A stretch of DNA of 64,000 bases from Candidatus Obscuribacterales bacterium (GTDB taxonomy: Bacteria; Cyanobacteriota; Vampirovibrionia; Obscuribacterales; Obscuribacteraceae). Position 1 is the first letter of the stretch, and each line of letters begins with the position of its first letter. The notes beneath the pieces are model-generated. The model was not told the DNA's origin, did not search any database, and saw only the letters and a list, made by a program, of their open reading frames with translations. Of the stretch, positions 9,040-16,666 are shown in pieces. Both the position numbers and the translations under genes were made by a program. The stretch is taken from positions 1 to 64,000 of the forward strand of contig JAKFUT010000005.1 of assembly GCA_021732565.1 (NCBI GenBank). The letters are read 5' to 3'.

Positions 9040-10203
9040 TCAATATCTCAAAACTGCTGCCACGTGATCAAATTTTTGTAGAGCGCCATCATCGACGAAA
9101 CAAACATCTCCGTTTTCAGACAAGACCTCGCCGATAAGAGCATCCACCGCATCTGAAATTAGGTGTTGAGAAAAGTATTCCGGGTGATCTATCAGCTGAA
9201 TCTGACCACTGTGGCCTTGCATCGTCGAAGGGCAGAAGTAATTCCTTTCTACCAACACCTTTTTGCATCTTCCCTGTCTCGCGCTCTTCCAGACTTCTTG
9301 AATGCCAGTGGCGTAGCGATTTCCTTTGATAGACGCTTCGAATTCTTGAAGCTCTGCGGCTGTTTGCCTCAGCTCAAATTGCTCCACCAATTTTGTGCAT
9401 TGTATTCGCAGGTCTTCGTAATATGAATTGGGATAAGTTCCGATGAGGACGCTTTCAATTCTATGTTCATTGTGAGTGACTTGTTTGTAGAGAGCGATAT
9501 TTCCTTCAGTCGCCACCAGAATCAATGGTGAAGAGTCTTGCTCAATCATCTTTGTGATTGTTCTGTCGACCTGGAGAAAAAAACGACGGATGATTTCATC
9601 CTTGAGAGCGCAGATATCGGCAGATTCGTCGCGTGGCAACGGCGTTGCTCCAATTACGACACTGAAACGGCGTTCTCGGGTACCGTCCTTCTCTCTGGAA
9701 GAAAAACGCTGATTCACTTGCTCTACGTTGTGGTATTCCATTGGAAATTCCTGCACATTTGCCTCTTTCAATGTGTTATTCGTGCCGATGAGCAGGCGGG
9801 CTCCGCAGTCGCTTAAGATCAGGACGCGGTATCGAACCGTTCTGTATAAAGCTTCAACGAGTTCGCGCAATGCAAAAATTTCTGCAATTACAACGCGTTC
9901 TTTAACAGGGAACGGTAACGCATACTTCTTTCCGAAATGTCTATTCGCCAGAAGGGCAAGACTGTCTCCCCGGTTGCTTCGAAAGTCGATGGTTTCCACC
10001 AGCGAAGCGATGTTGTCTAGAACCGGTTGAGCATCGCGCGCCGATAACTGTCTCTGGATCTGCTCTTGTACCTGTCGAGTCAACTCTTCCAGCCTGCTAC
10101 GATCCTCCCCTGTCTGCAGAAGACTCCTGTGAGTCGGCAGGAGAATCGAAACCGAAGGATATTCGCGGAATTCCTGAAGAAGTCTAACTTCTGAACGATT
10201 CAT
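9040..10203 (-). CDS. baeRF-family (bacterial eRF1-like) protein
   Basis: The N-terminus LLQEFREYPSVSILLPTHRS followed by a helical segment is the typical opening of bacterial archaeo-eukaryotic release factor (baeRF) proteins, and the C-terminal part (HLISDAVDALIGEVL then GDVCFVDDGAL) matches their pelota/eRF1-like third domain. The family is thought to act on ribosomes in rescue or hibernation, but its chemistry is not established. ATG 10203 is chosen over 10242 because GGGGAGGAG lies 6 bases upstream; the protein is then 387 aa, normal for the family. No ribosome gene is adjacent. Confidence 0.78.
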   Translation of the reverse strand: MNRSEVRLLQEFREYPSVSILLPTHRSLLQTGEDRSRLEELTRQVQEQIQRQLSARDAQPVLDNIASLVETIDFRSNRGDSLALLANRHFGKKYALPFPVKERVVIAEIFALRELVEALYRTVRYRVLILSDCGARLLIGTNNTLKEANVQEFPMEYHNVEQVNQRFSSREKDGTRERRFSVVIGATPLPRDESADICALKDEIIRRFFLQVDRTITKMIEQDSSPLILVATEGNIALYKQVTHNEHRIESVLIGTYPNSYYEDLRIQCTKLVEQFELRQTAAELQEFEASIKGNRYATGIQEVWKSARQGRCKKVLVERNYFCPSTMQGHSGQIQLIDHPEYFSQHLISDAVDALIGEVLSENGDVCFVDDGALQKFDHVAAVLRY

Positions 10204-10248
10204 ACGTACTCCTCCCCACATGATGGGGATATTTGTTTCCATGTACTC

Positions 10249-10392
10249 TTACGCAGGAGCTGAGGATAGAATTCTCAAACGCAGTTTGTCTTCGCTTGGC
10301 GAAACACCACAGTCTCGGCACAATTTCCAACTCGATTTTTCTTTAGAGAGATCATTATCTCGATGAAGATGAATGCGCTCCATCCCATGCAT
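10249..10392 (-). CDS. Possible small protein with a CxxC pair
   Basis: The frame gives a 47-residue hydrophilic peptide with a C-x2-C (CRDCG) in natural-looking sequence. The same frame stays open without a start codon to about 10521, so it may instead be the end of a broken longer gene. No ribosome site precedes the ATG. It ends 45 bp upstream of the baeRF start, same strand. Confidence 0.35.
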   Translation of the reverse strand: MHGMERIHLHRDNDLSKEKSSWKLCRDCGVSPSEDKLRLRILSSAPA

Positions 10393-10943
10393 TTTGTGGT
10401 GTTGGAGCAATAGTACAATCGGTTTGTCGGGCCAAATCTCGACGCTCGAACGCCCGCAAAGGGGCTTCCTCGCGGCGCAGTCTAAGCCGTTCTCCTGGTA
10501 AGTTTTTCTATCGTACGAATTTCAATTCCAACAGCGCCAGGGGAACGAATCCGGCCACGCCAGTTGAGTGATTCATTGTGGATGGATGAGTGTGAGCCTT
10601 TGATTGTGGTGGCAGCTTACTGCTTCCATAGCTGCGTGAGCAGAATCTCAAGGTGATCGTATGGTACTCTGCGTGGTACGGGCTTTGATCAAGTCATCCG
10701 TGAGCACCATTGAGAATTCGCATGAAGATTGATCATTTTTTTGCGACTATTTGCACCGGATGTGTTCGCAAGCTTGGTGTTCGCCGAAAGGAGTCTGTTT
10801 CTTTAGCGGGGCACGTGCGGGCGAACGCTTATCGGGCGGCATCCCACAGATTGAAGCTGCCTCGGCTTTGCTAATGCAGATCCGCTAGCGGTGAGGTAAA
10901 ATCTTGGCTTATAAAATAACGAATTCACCAACTGGAGGTTGTT
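10393..10943. other. Intergenic region, no supported gene
   Basis: A short + frame at 10722-10874 (50 aa) has no ribosome site. A TATAAAAT box at about 10911-10918, 25 bp before the VOC gene start, may be its -10 element, but no good -35 is seen. Confidence 0.3.
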
Positions 10944-11336
10944 ATGCCTACGAGTACCGGTTTGAAGCTGTCCAATATGTCTTATGTCATCATTTACGTT
11001 ACGGACACGGAGAAAGCCTTGAGCTTTTACCGCGATAAGCTTGGAATGTCCGTTAAGGTGAATCATCCGGGTTGGGTCGAACTCGACACTGGTGCCACCA
11101 CTCTAGCTCTGCATGGAACAGATAAAGTCTCCGAGCCCACAGATCGACACGCTTGTCTTGTATTCAACGTTGATGATGTAGACGCTGCCGCTCGTGAATT
11201 GAAAGAAAGAGGAATAACGCTCAAGGAAGAGCCACGGCAAGTGTGCGAAGAAGGTGATCATGTTGGAATGTCTGCTGACTTTACTGATCCCGACGGTAAT
11301 CTATTGTCGGTGTTTGCGCTGGTTCCAAAGAAATAA
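10944..11336 (+). CDS. VOC-superfamily (glyoxalase-like) protein
   Basis: A 130-residue vicinal-oxygen-chelate protein. The fold signature is clear: IIYVTDTEKALSFYRDKLGM in the first beta-alpha-beta unit, WVELDTGATTLALHG, LVFNVDDVDAAARELKERG in the second, and FTDPDGNLLSVF at the end with the expected metal-side Glu replaced by Ser near the last strand. Such proteins include glyoxalase I, dioxygenases and antibiotic-binding proteins, and the metal site looks incomplete, so the role stays open. A GGAGG ribosome site before ATG 10944 fixes the start. It is monocistronic. Confidence 0.9.
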   Translation: MPTSTGLKLSNMSYVIIYVTDTEKALSFYRDKLGMSVKVNHPGWVELDTGATTLALHGTDKVSEPTDRHACLVFNVDDVDAAARELKERGITLKEEPRQVCEEGDHVGMSADFTDPDGNLLSVFALVPKK

Positions 11337-11832
11337 CGGGCTCGATTTCATTTGCCACCCGAATGTGGGCGGGGTCCGGTAGGGGACATTGTTTTCCTGG
11401 ACCCACCTGCCCTCTGTGCCCATGGATGGTTTGCTCTTGCGAACCGGGTTGTACATAGCCTATCTGGCGCTTAGAGCTTGATAATCCTCCGATAACAAGG
11501 ACGTTCCTACTGCGAGAACGGCCGGTCATTGTAATACTTCAACTTCAGCTTTGAGAAAGAGTTAGACTGGTAGTTACCAGGAACCAGTTGGAAGGCAATT
11601 GTCTAGTTATCCAGTGAGTTGTCATCAGCAAGAAGGACCGGTCTGCTTCGTTGAGAGGTCCTTTTCTAACGATATGTTCAGCGCTTCCAGATGCCCCAAT
11701 GCTGTAAATGCTTGTGACAACCGGCTTTCACTCAGTAAACAGGCACCGTTGCTCTTGCCGATTGTTTTACTTGTCCGCCGGGCATGGATTAAAATGCGAA
11801 GCCGACCTAACGGGGCAGCATAGCAGGGGGCT
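11337..11832. other. Intergenic region with a small inverted repeat
   Basis: No convincing gene. CTGGTA-GT-TACCAG (11567-11580) is a perfect 6-bp inverted repeat, too tight for an RNA hairpin and possibly an operator for the gene at 11833. Confidence 0.3.
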
Positions 11833-13122
11833 ATGGGAGAAGGGCTGCAGACTATCAATTACCATCAGGGCTTGATGACCTTCAGCATCCCTGAGGATTG
11901 GGCCTATGGTTATGATCCTGCGCGAAACGAAGCCGTTTTCTATCAGGATCGTGAGGGCAGCGGACTTCTGCGGCTTCATTTTGCTCACATTGTCCCCTAT
12001 GACTCTTCCAAACCTCTTGCCCAATATGCAGCGGAACTCGCCGAAAATGGGGAGGTTTCCGTAAGAGACGACGGTGCCTTTGTTTGCACAAAAACCGAAC
12101 AATATACTGAAGACGATCGCCATGTGCTGATTTTTCATTGGTTCAATCTCAGTCCCATCGACAATGACTATGTGCGAATGGCTCATCTGAGCTATACAAC
12201 GCCGTTTGAGGAACTTCATCATCCGGATTTTGAGCGGCAACTGGCAACGCTAAGCAAAGAGCTGACTTTGTTGTCATGGGCGGCTCCTGAGTCGCTTTAT
12301 GAAAATCTGCGCACCGTGCTTGCGCCGGTACAGGCGCTCAATGACACCATTGTGCAATATGCGATCTCGGAGCAAGTAGCGATGGCTATAGCGTGCGCCG
12401 TCCATGGTGATGAGATGGTGGATTTTGTACCTTATTCGGATCTGGATGCATGGTGTGTTCCCGCCGATGAGGCTTGGCGGCGAGCATTTGAAAACATGGA
12501 CCGAGTGCTGGCCGAGACTCCCATCACCGTCGAAGAGCTTGTCGATGGCGTGCCCATGGCATTTTTCGATACTACCTCTCCCTTGCAAGCTGCATTGATT
12601 ACGGCTCCGTCTCTGCGCGCGCATGTGGAAGGCAGCATTGGCTGGCCCGTGCAGGCTCTTCTTCCATGTCAGGATTTCTTACATCTCATTCCTGCCCATT
12701 GGGCTCCAACTCCTCAGCAAATTTTTGCGCTGTCTGAGCTTGTTATCGATGAATGGCAAAATTCGCCATGTGCTCTGTCCACCGAGCTCTTCGTAATCGA
12801 TGATCAGGGTATTCATGCCTCGGGTCGTTTTCAAACAGATGGTTTCGTTCATCTGGAGTCGAACGGTCACCAGATTGATGCGATTGAGGAGATCGTGCAG
12901 TCTGCGTACCCCAACCCGGTACACGCCCATGATTTTTACAATCGCGGGCTGATTTACAGCACAATGCTTCAGCATGAACGAGCAATTGAAAGTTTTAGCC
13001 GCGCCATTGAGATCGATCCTGGTATTGCAGATTACTACCGGAGCCGTGCTGTCGAATATGAACTAGTCGGTGATCTGGACAAAGCCAATCAGGACTCGAC
13101 TTACGCCAGTCACTTGAGCTAG
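11833..13122 (+). CDS. DcrB-like / DUF1444-like / TPR fusion protein
   Basis: Three parts can be read in the 429 residues. Residues about 1-150 resemble the DcrB/DUF1795 fold (MTFSIPEDWAYG, then alternating strands). Residues about 190-335 resemble DUF1444: LDAWCVPADEAWRRAFENM, the central strand QALLPCQDFLHLIPA, and a helix SELVIDEWQNSPCALSTELF. Residues about 355-429 are two TPR-like units (DFYNRGLIYSTMLQHERAIE and the next). No signal peptide, so cytosolic. A GGGGG stretch just before ATG 11833 serves as ribosome site. Function unknown; the gene at 13225 follows on the same strand after about 100 bp. Confidence 0.75.
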   Translation: MGEGLQTINYHQGLMTFSIPEDWAYGYDPARNEAVFYQDREGSGLLRLHFAHIVPYDSSKPLAQYAAELAENGEVSVRDDGAFVCTKTEQYTEDDRHVLIFHWFNLSPIDNDYVRMAHLSYTTPFEELHHPDFERQLATLSKELTLLSWAAPESLYENLRTVLAPVQALNDTIVQYAISEQVAMAIACAVHGDEMVDFVPYSDLDAWCVPADEAWRRAFENMDRVLAETPITVEELVDGVPMAFFDTTSPLQAALITAPSLRAHVEGSIGWPVQALLPCQDFLHLIPAHWAPTPQQIFALSELVIDEWQNSPCALSTELFVIDDQGIHASGRFQTDGFVHLESNGHQIDAIEEIVQSAYPNPVHAHDFYNRGLIYSTMLQHERAIESFSRAIEIDPGIADYYRSRAVEYELVGDLDKANQDSTYASHLS

Positions 13123-13224
13123 CTTTAAATGGAATCGGGGCGGTCTCACCGAAGAGGCGGTGCTGATAGGAGATTGTTGGGTAAATAGTCAAATGACTGT
13201 CTTAAACGAAGTGGTCTTGCCGTG

Positions 13225-14838
13225 ATGAGTGAAATCTGCAAGGAAGTGCGGTTCATCAGCCAACTGTCACTCGATGGTGTCGCGCTCGGTCGCAATACTC
13301 GCGATAAGGCTTCGCAACATCGTGAACAATGTCACGATTGCAGGAATTTTCACGAGACATTAATTCAGGCGACAGCGTTGGCGTCTGATATTTCTACCGA
13401 CGATGTGTTTAATCCGGCCGACATGGCTTCTGTTGCGCAGAAACTTAAGGTGTTACTGGACGAGTTCATTACACTGGATGACAGCGGTGAAAACGGCGAC
13501 AACTATGAGACCGACGCCAACACCATAGAGTCACGGCTGCATGCATTATTAGACCCTGGCGAAAATACATCCATTTCTGCTCGAATGGATGATGAACCAG
13601 GGCAACTAATTTCTTGCACCGAAGATGACGGTCGTATTGTCGAGACTTTTCTGGATCAGAAAGGCTGGACTACCACGCGTATCCGCACCGTTGAGATGGA
13701 AGTTGAAAATAGTGGAGAGGCAACAATGCCCCTTCCTCATCAGCCGCCGGCTACATCAGTTGTGAATCAGGCGGTACAGTCAGCTAGTCCGGTGATAGTT
13801 GACCTGGTCTCGGTAGAGCCACCACAGCAGGACCCGTCACCGTCTATGGCTGCGCCGATTGTGAATCAGGCACCGCAACAGGCACCACTTAAGCCACCAT
13901 CGACGCCATCTCACCGGACACCCTCCACGCCGTTATCGAAGGGGCAAATTCACTCAGCTGTGTCCGATCAACCGCCGCAGGGTCCGACCGTGTGGACTCA
14001 GTCATTTCGCAATTCCGATGATCTATCGGCAAAACCCGGGGACTACATTAATGAACCCGAGCCGGAAAGAATTGATGACGACGAAGATGATGAGTTTGGC
14101 GACGAACCTGATGATGTATCAGGGCGTCATAGACAAACCTTATTCGATCTCACAGAAACTGACATAGATCAGATCTTCGGGCGAATGTATGTATCTCGTT
14201 CTCGTGAACGGCGCAAGCCTCTTGCGGTCCCCATCGATAATAATGTTCCGCCGAAGCAACCTGATATTTTGGAGCGAGCGGTGCCTCCCACACGGGCGCG
14301 CGGATTTGCGGTGTCAGCTGATGCTCTTGCGAGATATGGGAAAATCAACGTCGATAAACTTGACGAGATAATTGATGCTCAGGGTTGCATCAAAGATCTG
14401 GGCAAGTTTTTGCTAGATCCCGAAGCTGTGAATGCGTTTGAAAGAATCATCAAATCGCGCGAAGTCAATGTACTTGTTAATCGATTAACCACTGAACAGA
14501 ACGCTGTACTGGAACGGCTCCAAACATACATGCACCAGCAACATGCAGTAGTTGCAACTCTAGTGGTGGGACGCGACAATCAAGTGCTTAGTGGCAGATA
14601 TCGCTCCGATGCTACCAATGAAGACATCGCTCACTGGGCACTATGTGCATACATAAATTCCAAGACCGCTGCGCAGCTGCTTAATTCGCAAGAACTCTAC
14701 CACATTATTTTGAGCAATAATCGAGGCAGCGTAATCATTTCAGATCTCGGTCAGACGTTTCTAATTACTGTGACCGATAAACAAGATTCAGCAGATCGCG
14801 AAGCTTTGATGCGCAAATTGGAATCACTGCTTGGTTAA
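13225..14838 (+). CDS. Zinc-finger (HC2-like) and Roadblock/LC7 domain protein
   Basis: Residues 32-39 carry H-x3-C-x2-C (H32, C36, C39), the core of the zinc-binding anti-sigma (zf-HC2/ZAS) motif. A long Pro/Gln/Ser-rich linker with an acidic patch (DDDEDDEFGDEPDD) follows. The last 115 residues look like a Roadblock/LC7 domain: a helix, AVVATLVVGRDNQVLSGRY, a long helix, then YHIILSNNRGSVIISDLG and FLITVTDK. Roadblock proteins act with small GTPases or as scaffolds. There is no membrane helix, unlike classic zf-HC2 anti-sigmas. ATG 13225 directly follows a GTG at 13222. Its stop overlaps the convergent gene's stop at TTAA. Confidence 0.72.
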   Translation: MSEICKEVRFISQLSLDGVALGRNTRDKASQHREQCHDCRNFHETLIQATALASDISTDDVFNPADMASVAQKLKVLLDEFITLDDSGENGDNYETDANTIESRLHALLDPGENTSISARMDDEPGQLISCTEDDGRIVETFLDQKGWTTTRIRTVEMEVENSGEATMPLPHQPPATSVVNQAVQSASPVIVDLVSVEPPQQDPSPSMAAPIVNQAPQQAPLKPPSTPSHRTPSTPLSKGQIHSAVSDQPPQGPTVWTQSFRNSDDLSAKPGDYINEPEPERIDDDEDDEFGDEPDDVSGRHRQTLFDLTETDIDQIFGRMYVSRSRERRKPLAVPIDNNVPPKQPDILERAVPPTRARGFAVSADALARYGKINVDKLDEIIDAQGCIKDLGKFLLDPEAVNAFERIIKSREVNVLVNRLTTEQNAVLERLQTYMHQQHAVVATLVVGRDNQVLSGRYRSDATNEDIAHWALCAYINSKTAAQLLNSQELYHIILSNNRGSVIISDLGQTFLITVTDKQDSADREALMRKLESLLG

Positions 14839-15302
14839 TTGCTTTCTTTCCATTCTATCTTTAGCGCACCGGGTGCAGTTAGGCATTTCACAATGTCAAA
14901 AGGCTGCGTCATCATCTGCGCCGAGATTCCGCCCGGTCGTGGCTTTGTCAAAGTTGCGTCAACCAGCAGTTCCTTATCGGTCTTCTCAATTGAAGTGATT
15001 TTTGCGCCGTACCCGCCGCTCGGTTTGGAACCCGCAATCACCGCAATTACCATATCTTTCTTGAAGTCAATTTTCGGTGCGGCCGGAACCGGCAATTGTC
15101 TGGATTTATGCTTGGTCCAGAAGGTTTTCCATTCACTATCGGAGCGAATAACAAATTCTGTTTTGTCGTCGATGCCGCTGTCGATACCTGAATCTACTTC
15201 TGAAAATTTCAAGGTTTGTTTCTCTCCCGCAATAGCACTTCCTGCACATAAGATGCCGCTTGCAAAAAAGAAGGCAACGCACGCACACAGCTTTGTGTTC
15301 AT
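14835..15302 (-). CDS. Exported PrcB C-terminal-domain protein
   Basis: A 155-residue protein with a signal peptide (about 5-25, ending AIAGEK). The mature part has FVIRSDSEWKTFWTKHKS, then DFKKDMVIAVIAGSKPSGGYGAKI and an MTQPFDIVKC strand, the pattern of the PrcB C-terminal domain of Treponema denticola, where it belongs to a secreted protease complex. No protease gene is next to it. The stop codon shares bases with that of the convergent gene (14835-14838), so the two transcripts must read into each other. Confidence 0.78.
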   Translation of the reverse strand: MNTKLCACVAFFFASGILCAGSAIAGEKQTLKFSEVDSGIDSGIDDKTEFVIRSDSEWKTFWTKHKSRQLPVPAAPKIDFKKDMVIAVIAGSKPSGGYGAKITSIEKTDKELLVDATLTKPRPGGISAQMMTQPFDIVKCLTAPGALKIEWKESN

Positions 15303-15344
15303 CAGTATTCCTCGCCATCCGTGTTTGATTTTAACACAGGTGCT

Positions 15345-15900
15345 TCAGAGGGCAGCAAAGCGATCATGGAACACTTTGTATGTGTGCTGATCTTTGCTCT
15401 TATCATAAATTGCAAACACTACTCGCTGGAAGAAGTAGCAAAATGGATCTGAATCTAACAATGTGGCAAATATGCGTGCCATTGATTCCGGATTGTTTTT
15501 GAATACGCTGCATCCCCATGCGCCGAGGATGACTTGTGTTCGCAAGCGGCTGCTACGGACAAGACGCATTTTGCCCTGCGCAGAAGACGCATTTTGCCCT
15601 GAGCAGAAGAGTCGTTTCCACTTCGCTGGCCCCTTGCGGGTTTCGTTTCACGTATTCGCCGGCGTTAGGTGCGGGTGCGGTTATGATGGAGCCGACGAAA
15701 GGTTCGTCCAGTTAGATCGTCGAGTTCGAGGAAACGTGGCGATAGCGCGTCACTCCCTCCCGGAATCTAGTCTTCGGACTCACCCACCGTTGCCGAAATG
15801 CGTTTACGCTGCGCTGGCCACCGGTCACATACAATGAACGTGGAGTTCGGCCCGAATTGGCAGGTTCTGGCAACCAGATCCGCCAGCGATGAGCTTTCTT
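15345..15900 (-). pseudogene. Decayed PARG-like (TIGR02452) gene
   Basis: Reading from high to low coordinates in changing frames gives pieces of a microbial PARG-type (TIGR02452/DUF2263) protein: a QESSLADL-like piece near 15890, LDEPFVGSIITAPAPNAG near 15710-15655, LLRRAKCVLSVAAACEHK near 15590-15530, and VILGAWGCSVFKNNPESMAR with the C-terminus FQRVVFAIYDKS to the stop at 15345. A 23-bp tandem duplication at 15561-15606 breaks the frame, another shift lies near 15530, and a TAA precedes LDEPF. The catalytic NPGGG part was not found. The intact enzyme would remove ADP-ribose. Confidence 0.72.
15561..15606. repeat. 23-bp tandem duplication
   Basis: Two head-to-tail copies, 15561-15583 and 15584-15606, differ at one base. 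Removing one copy restores the reading frame across this point of the PARG-like pseudogene, so the duplication itself is a disabling event. Confidence 0.9.
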
Positions 15901-16022
15901 GTGAAAATTGGCCGGTTAACCATCACTGCGCAAGAAGGCTGACGCCCGGGTCCATGAGAGGAACAGCAGTGACGGTTTGGAATCCATTTTTGCCGAAATA
16001 AACACTAGCCGAACGCCATTAA

Positions 16023-16592
16023 CTATTCTTCTGGTCGAGCAACCGGAGCTGATACGTTGTAAGTCCAAGTGGCATGAGACTTTGAGTCGGTCATTGTGAA
16101 AGTCGGAATTTTTGCCTTCTCAAGGTAAGGTTTAATGGGATCGATTATGGCTGTTCGCAAGTTTTTATCTGGCAATGTGGCAGCGACCGTTAACTGAGCT
16201 GGTGCATCAACGTTCTTGTCCACCTCCTTTCCCTCGGCCAGGTCGGTCCAGGTTATTTTTCCCGTACCCCCGGCGTTGGTCAGGCCCTTTGTCAATTCGG
16301 TTTCAATGAAATTTCGAGCGTCCACCACGGTCAGCTTGTCCATCGGATCTTCAGGCGGCGGTCCTGATGTCATTAATTTGCCAATCCATGATCCGGACAT
16401 GGCGAACGCTAAGACACCTATCGCTACAATGAACACGAGAACAAAAGGCATCCAGTTAATGCCGGGTTCCGGGGGCTTAAAGGAGTCGAAGCGGTTGCTT
16501 CCACCCTTTCGTGCGAATTGCTTCGTTCCGCAACTAGGGCAAACTTCCTCATAGCCGTGTAAGGGCACACGACAGGCCGGACAATCATGCAT
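16023..16592 (-). CDS. Zinc-ribbon, single-pass membrane protein
   Basis: The 189-residue protein starts with a four-Cys zinc ribbon (C4-x2-C7, C18-x2-C21), followed by a short linker, one transmembrane helix (about 49-70, MPFVLVFIVAIGVLAFAMSG) and a 110-residue C-terminal domain with no recognised family. By the positive-inside pattern the ribbon is cytoplasmic and the C-terminal domain outside. It lies 74 bp downstream of the rhomboid protease on the same strand and could be its neighbour in an operon or even a substrate; the latter is only a guess. Confidence 0.8.
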   Translation of the reverse strand: MHDCPACRVPLHGYEEVCPSCGTKQFARKGGSNRFDSFKPPEPGINWMPFVLVFIVAIGVLAFAMSGSWIGKLMTSGPPPEDPMDKLTVVDARNFIETELTKGLTNAGGTGKITWTDLAEGKEVDKNVDAPAQLTVAATLPDKNLRTAIIDPIKPYLEKAKIPTFTMTDSKSHATWTYNVSAPVARPEE

Positions 16593-16666
16593 AGCTTAAT
16601 TTGGCCTCCAGAGACCGCTATATTCACTTTAGCAAATGTTCCACGTGCGCGCATAAATCACGCCGG

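Noticed and set aside
11281-11823. Several 70-80-residue frames between the VOC gene and the gene at 11833
   Set aside because: No ribosome sites, no motifs, and overlap with one another on both strands.
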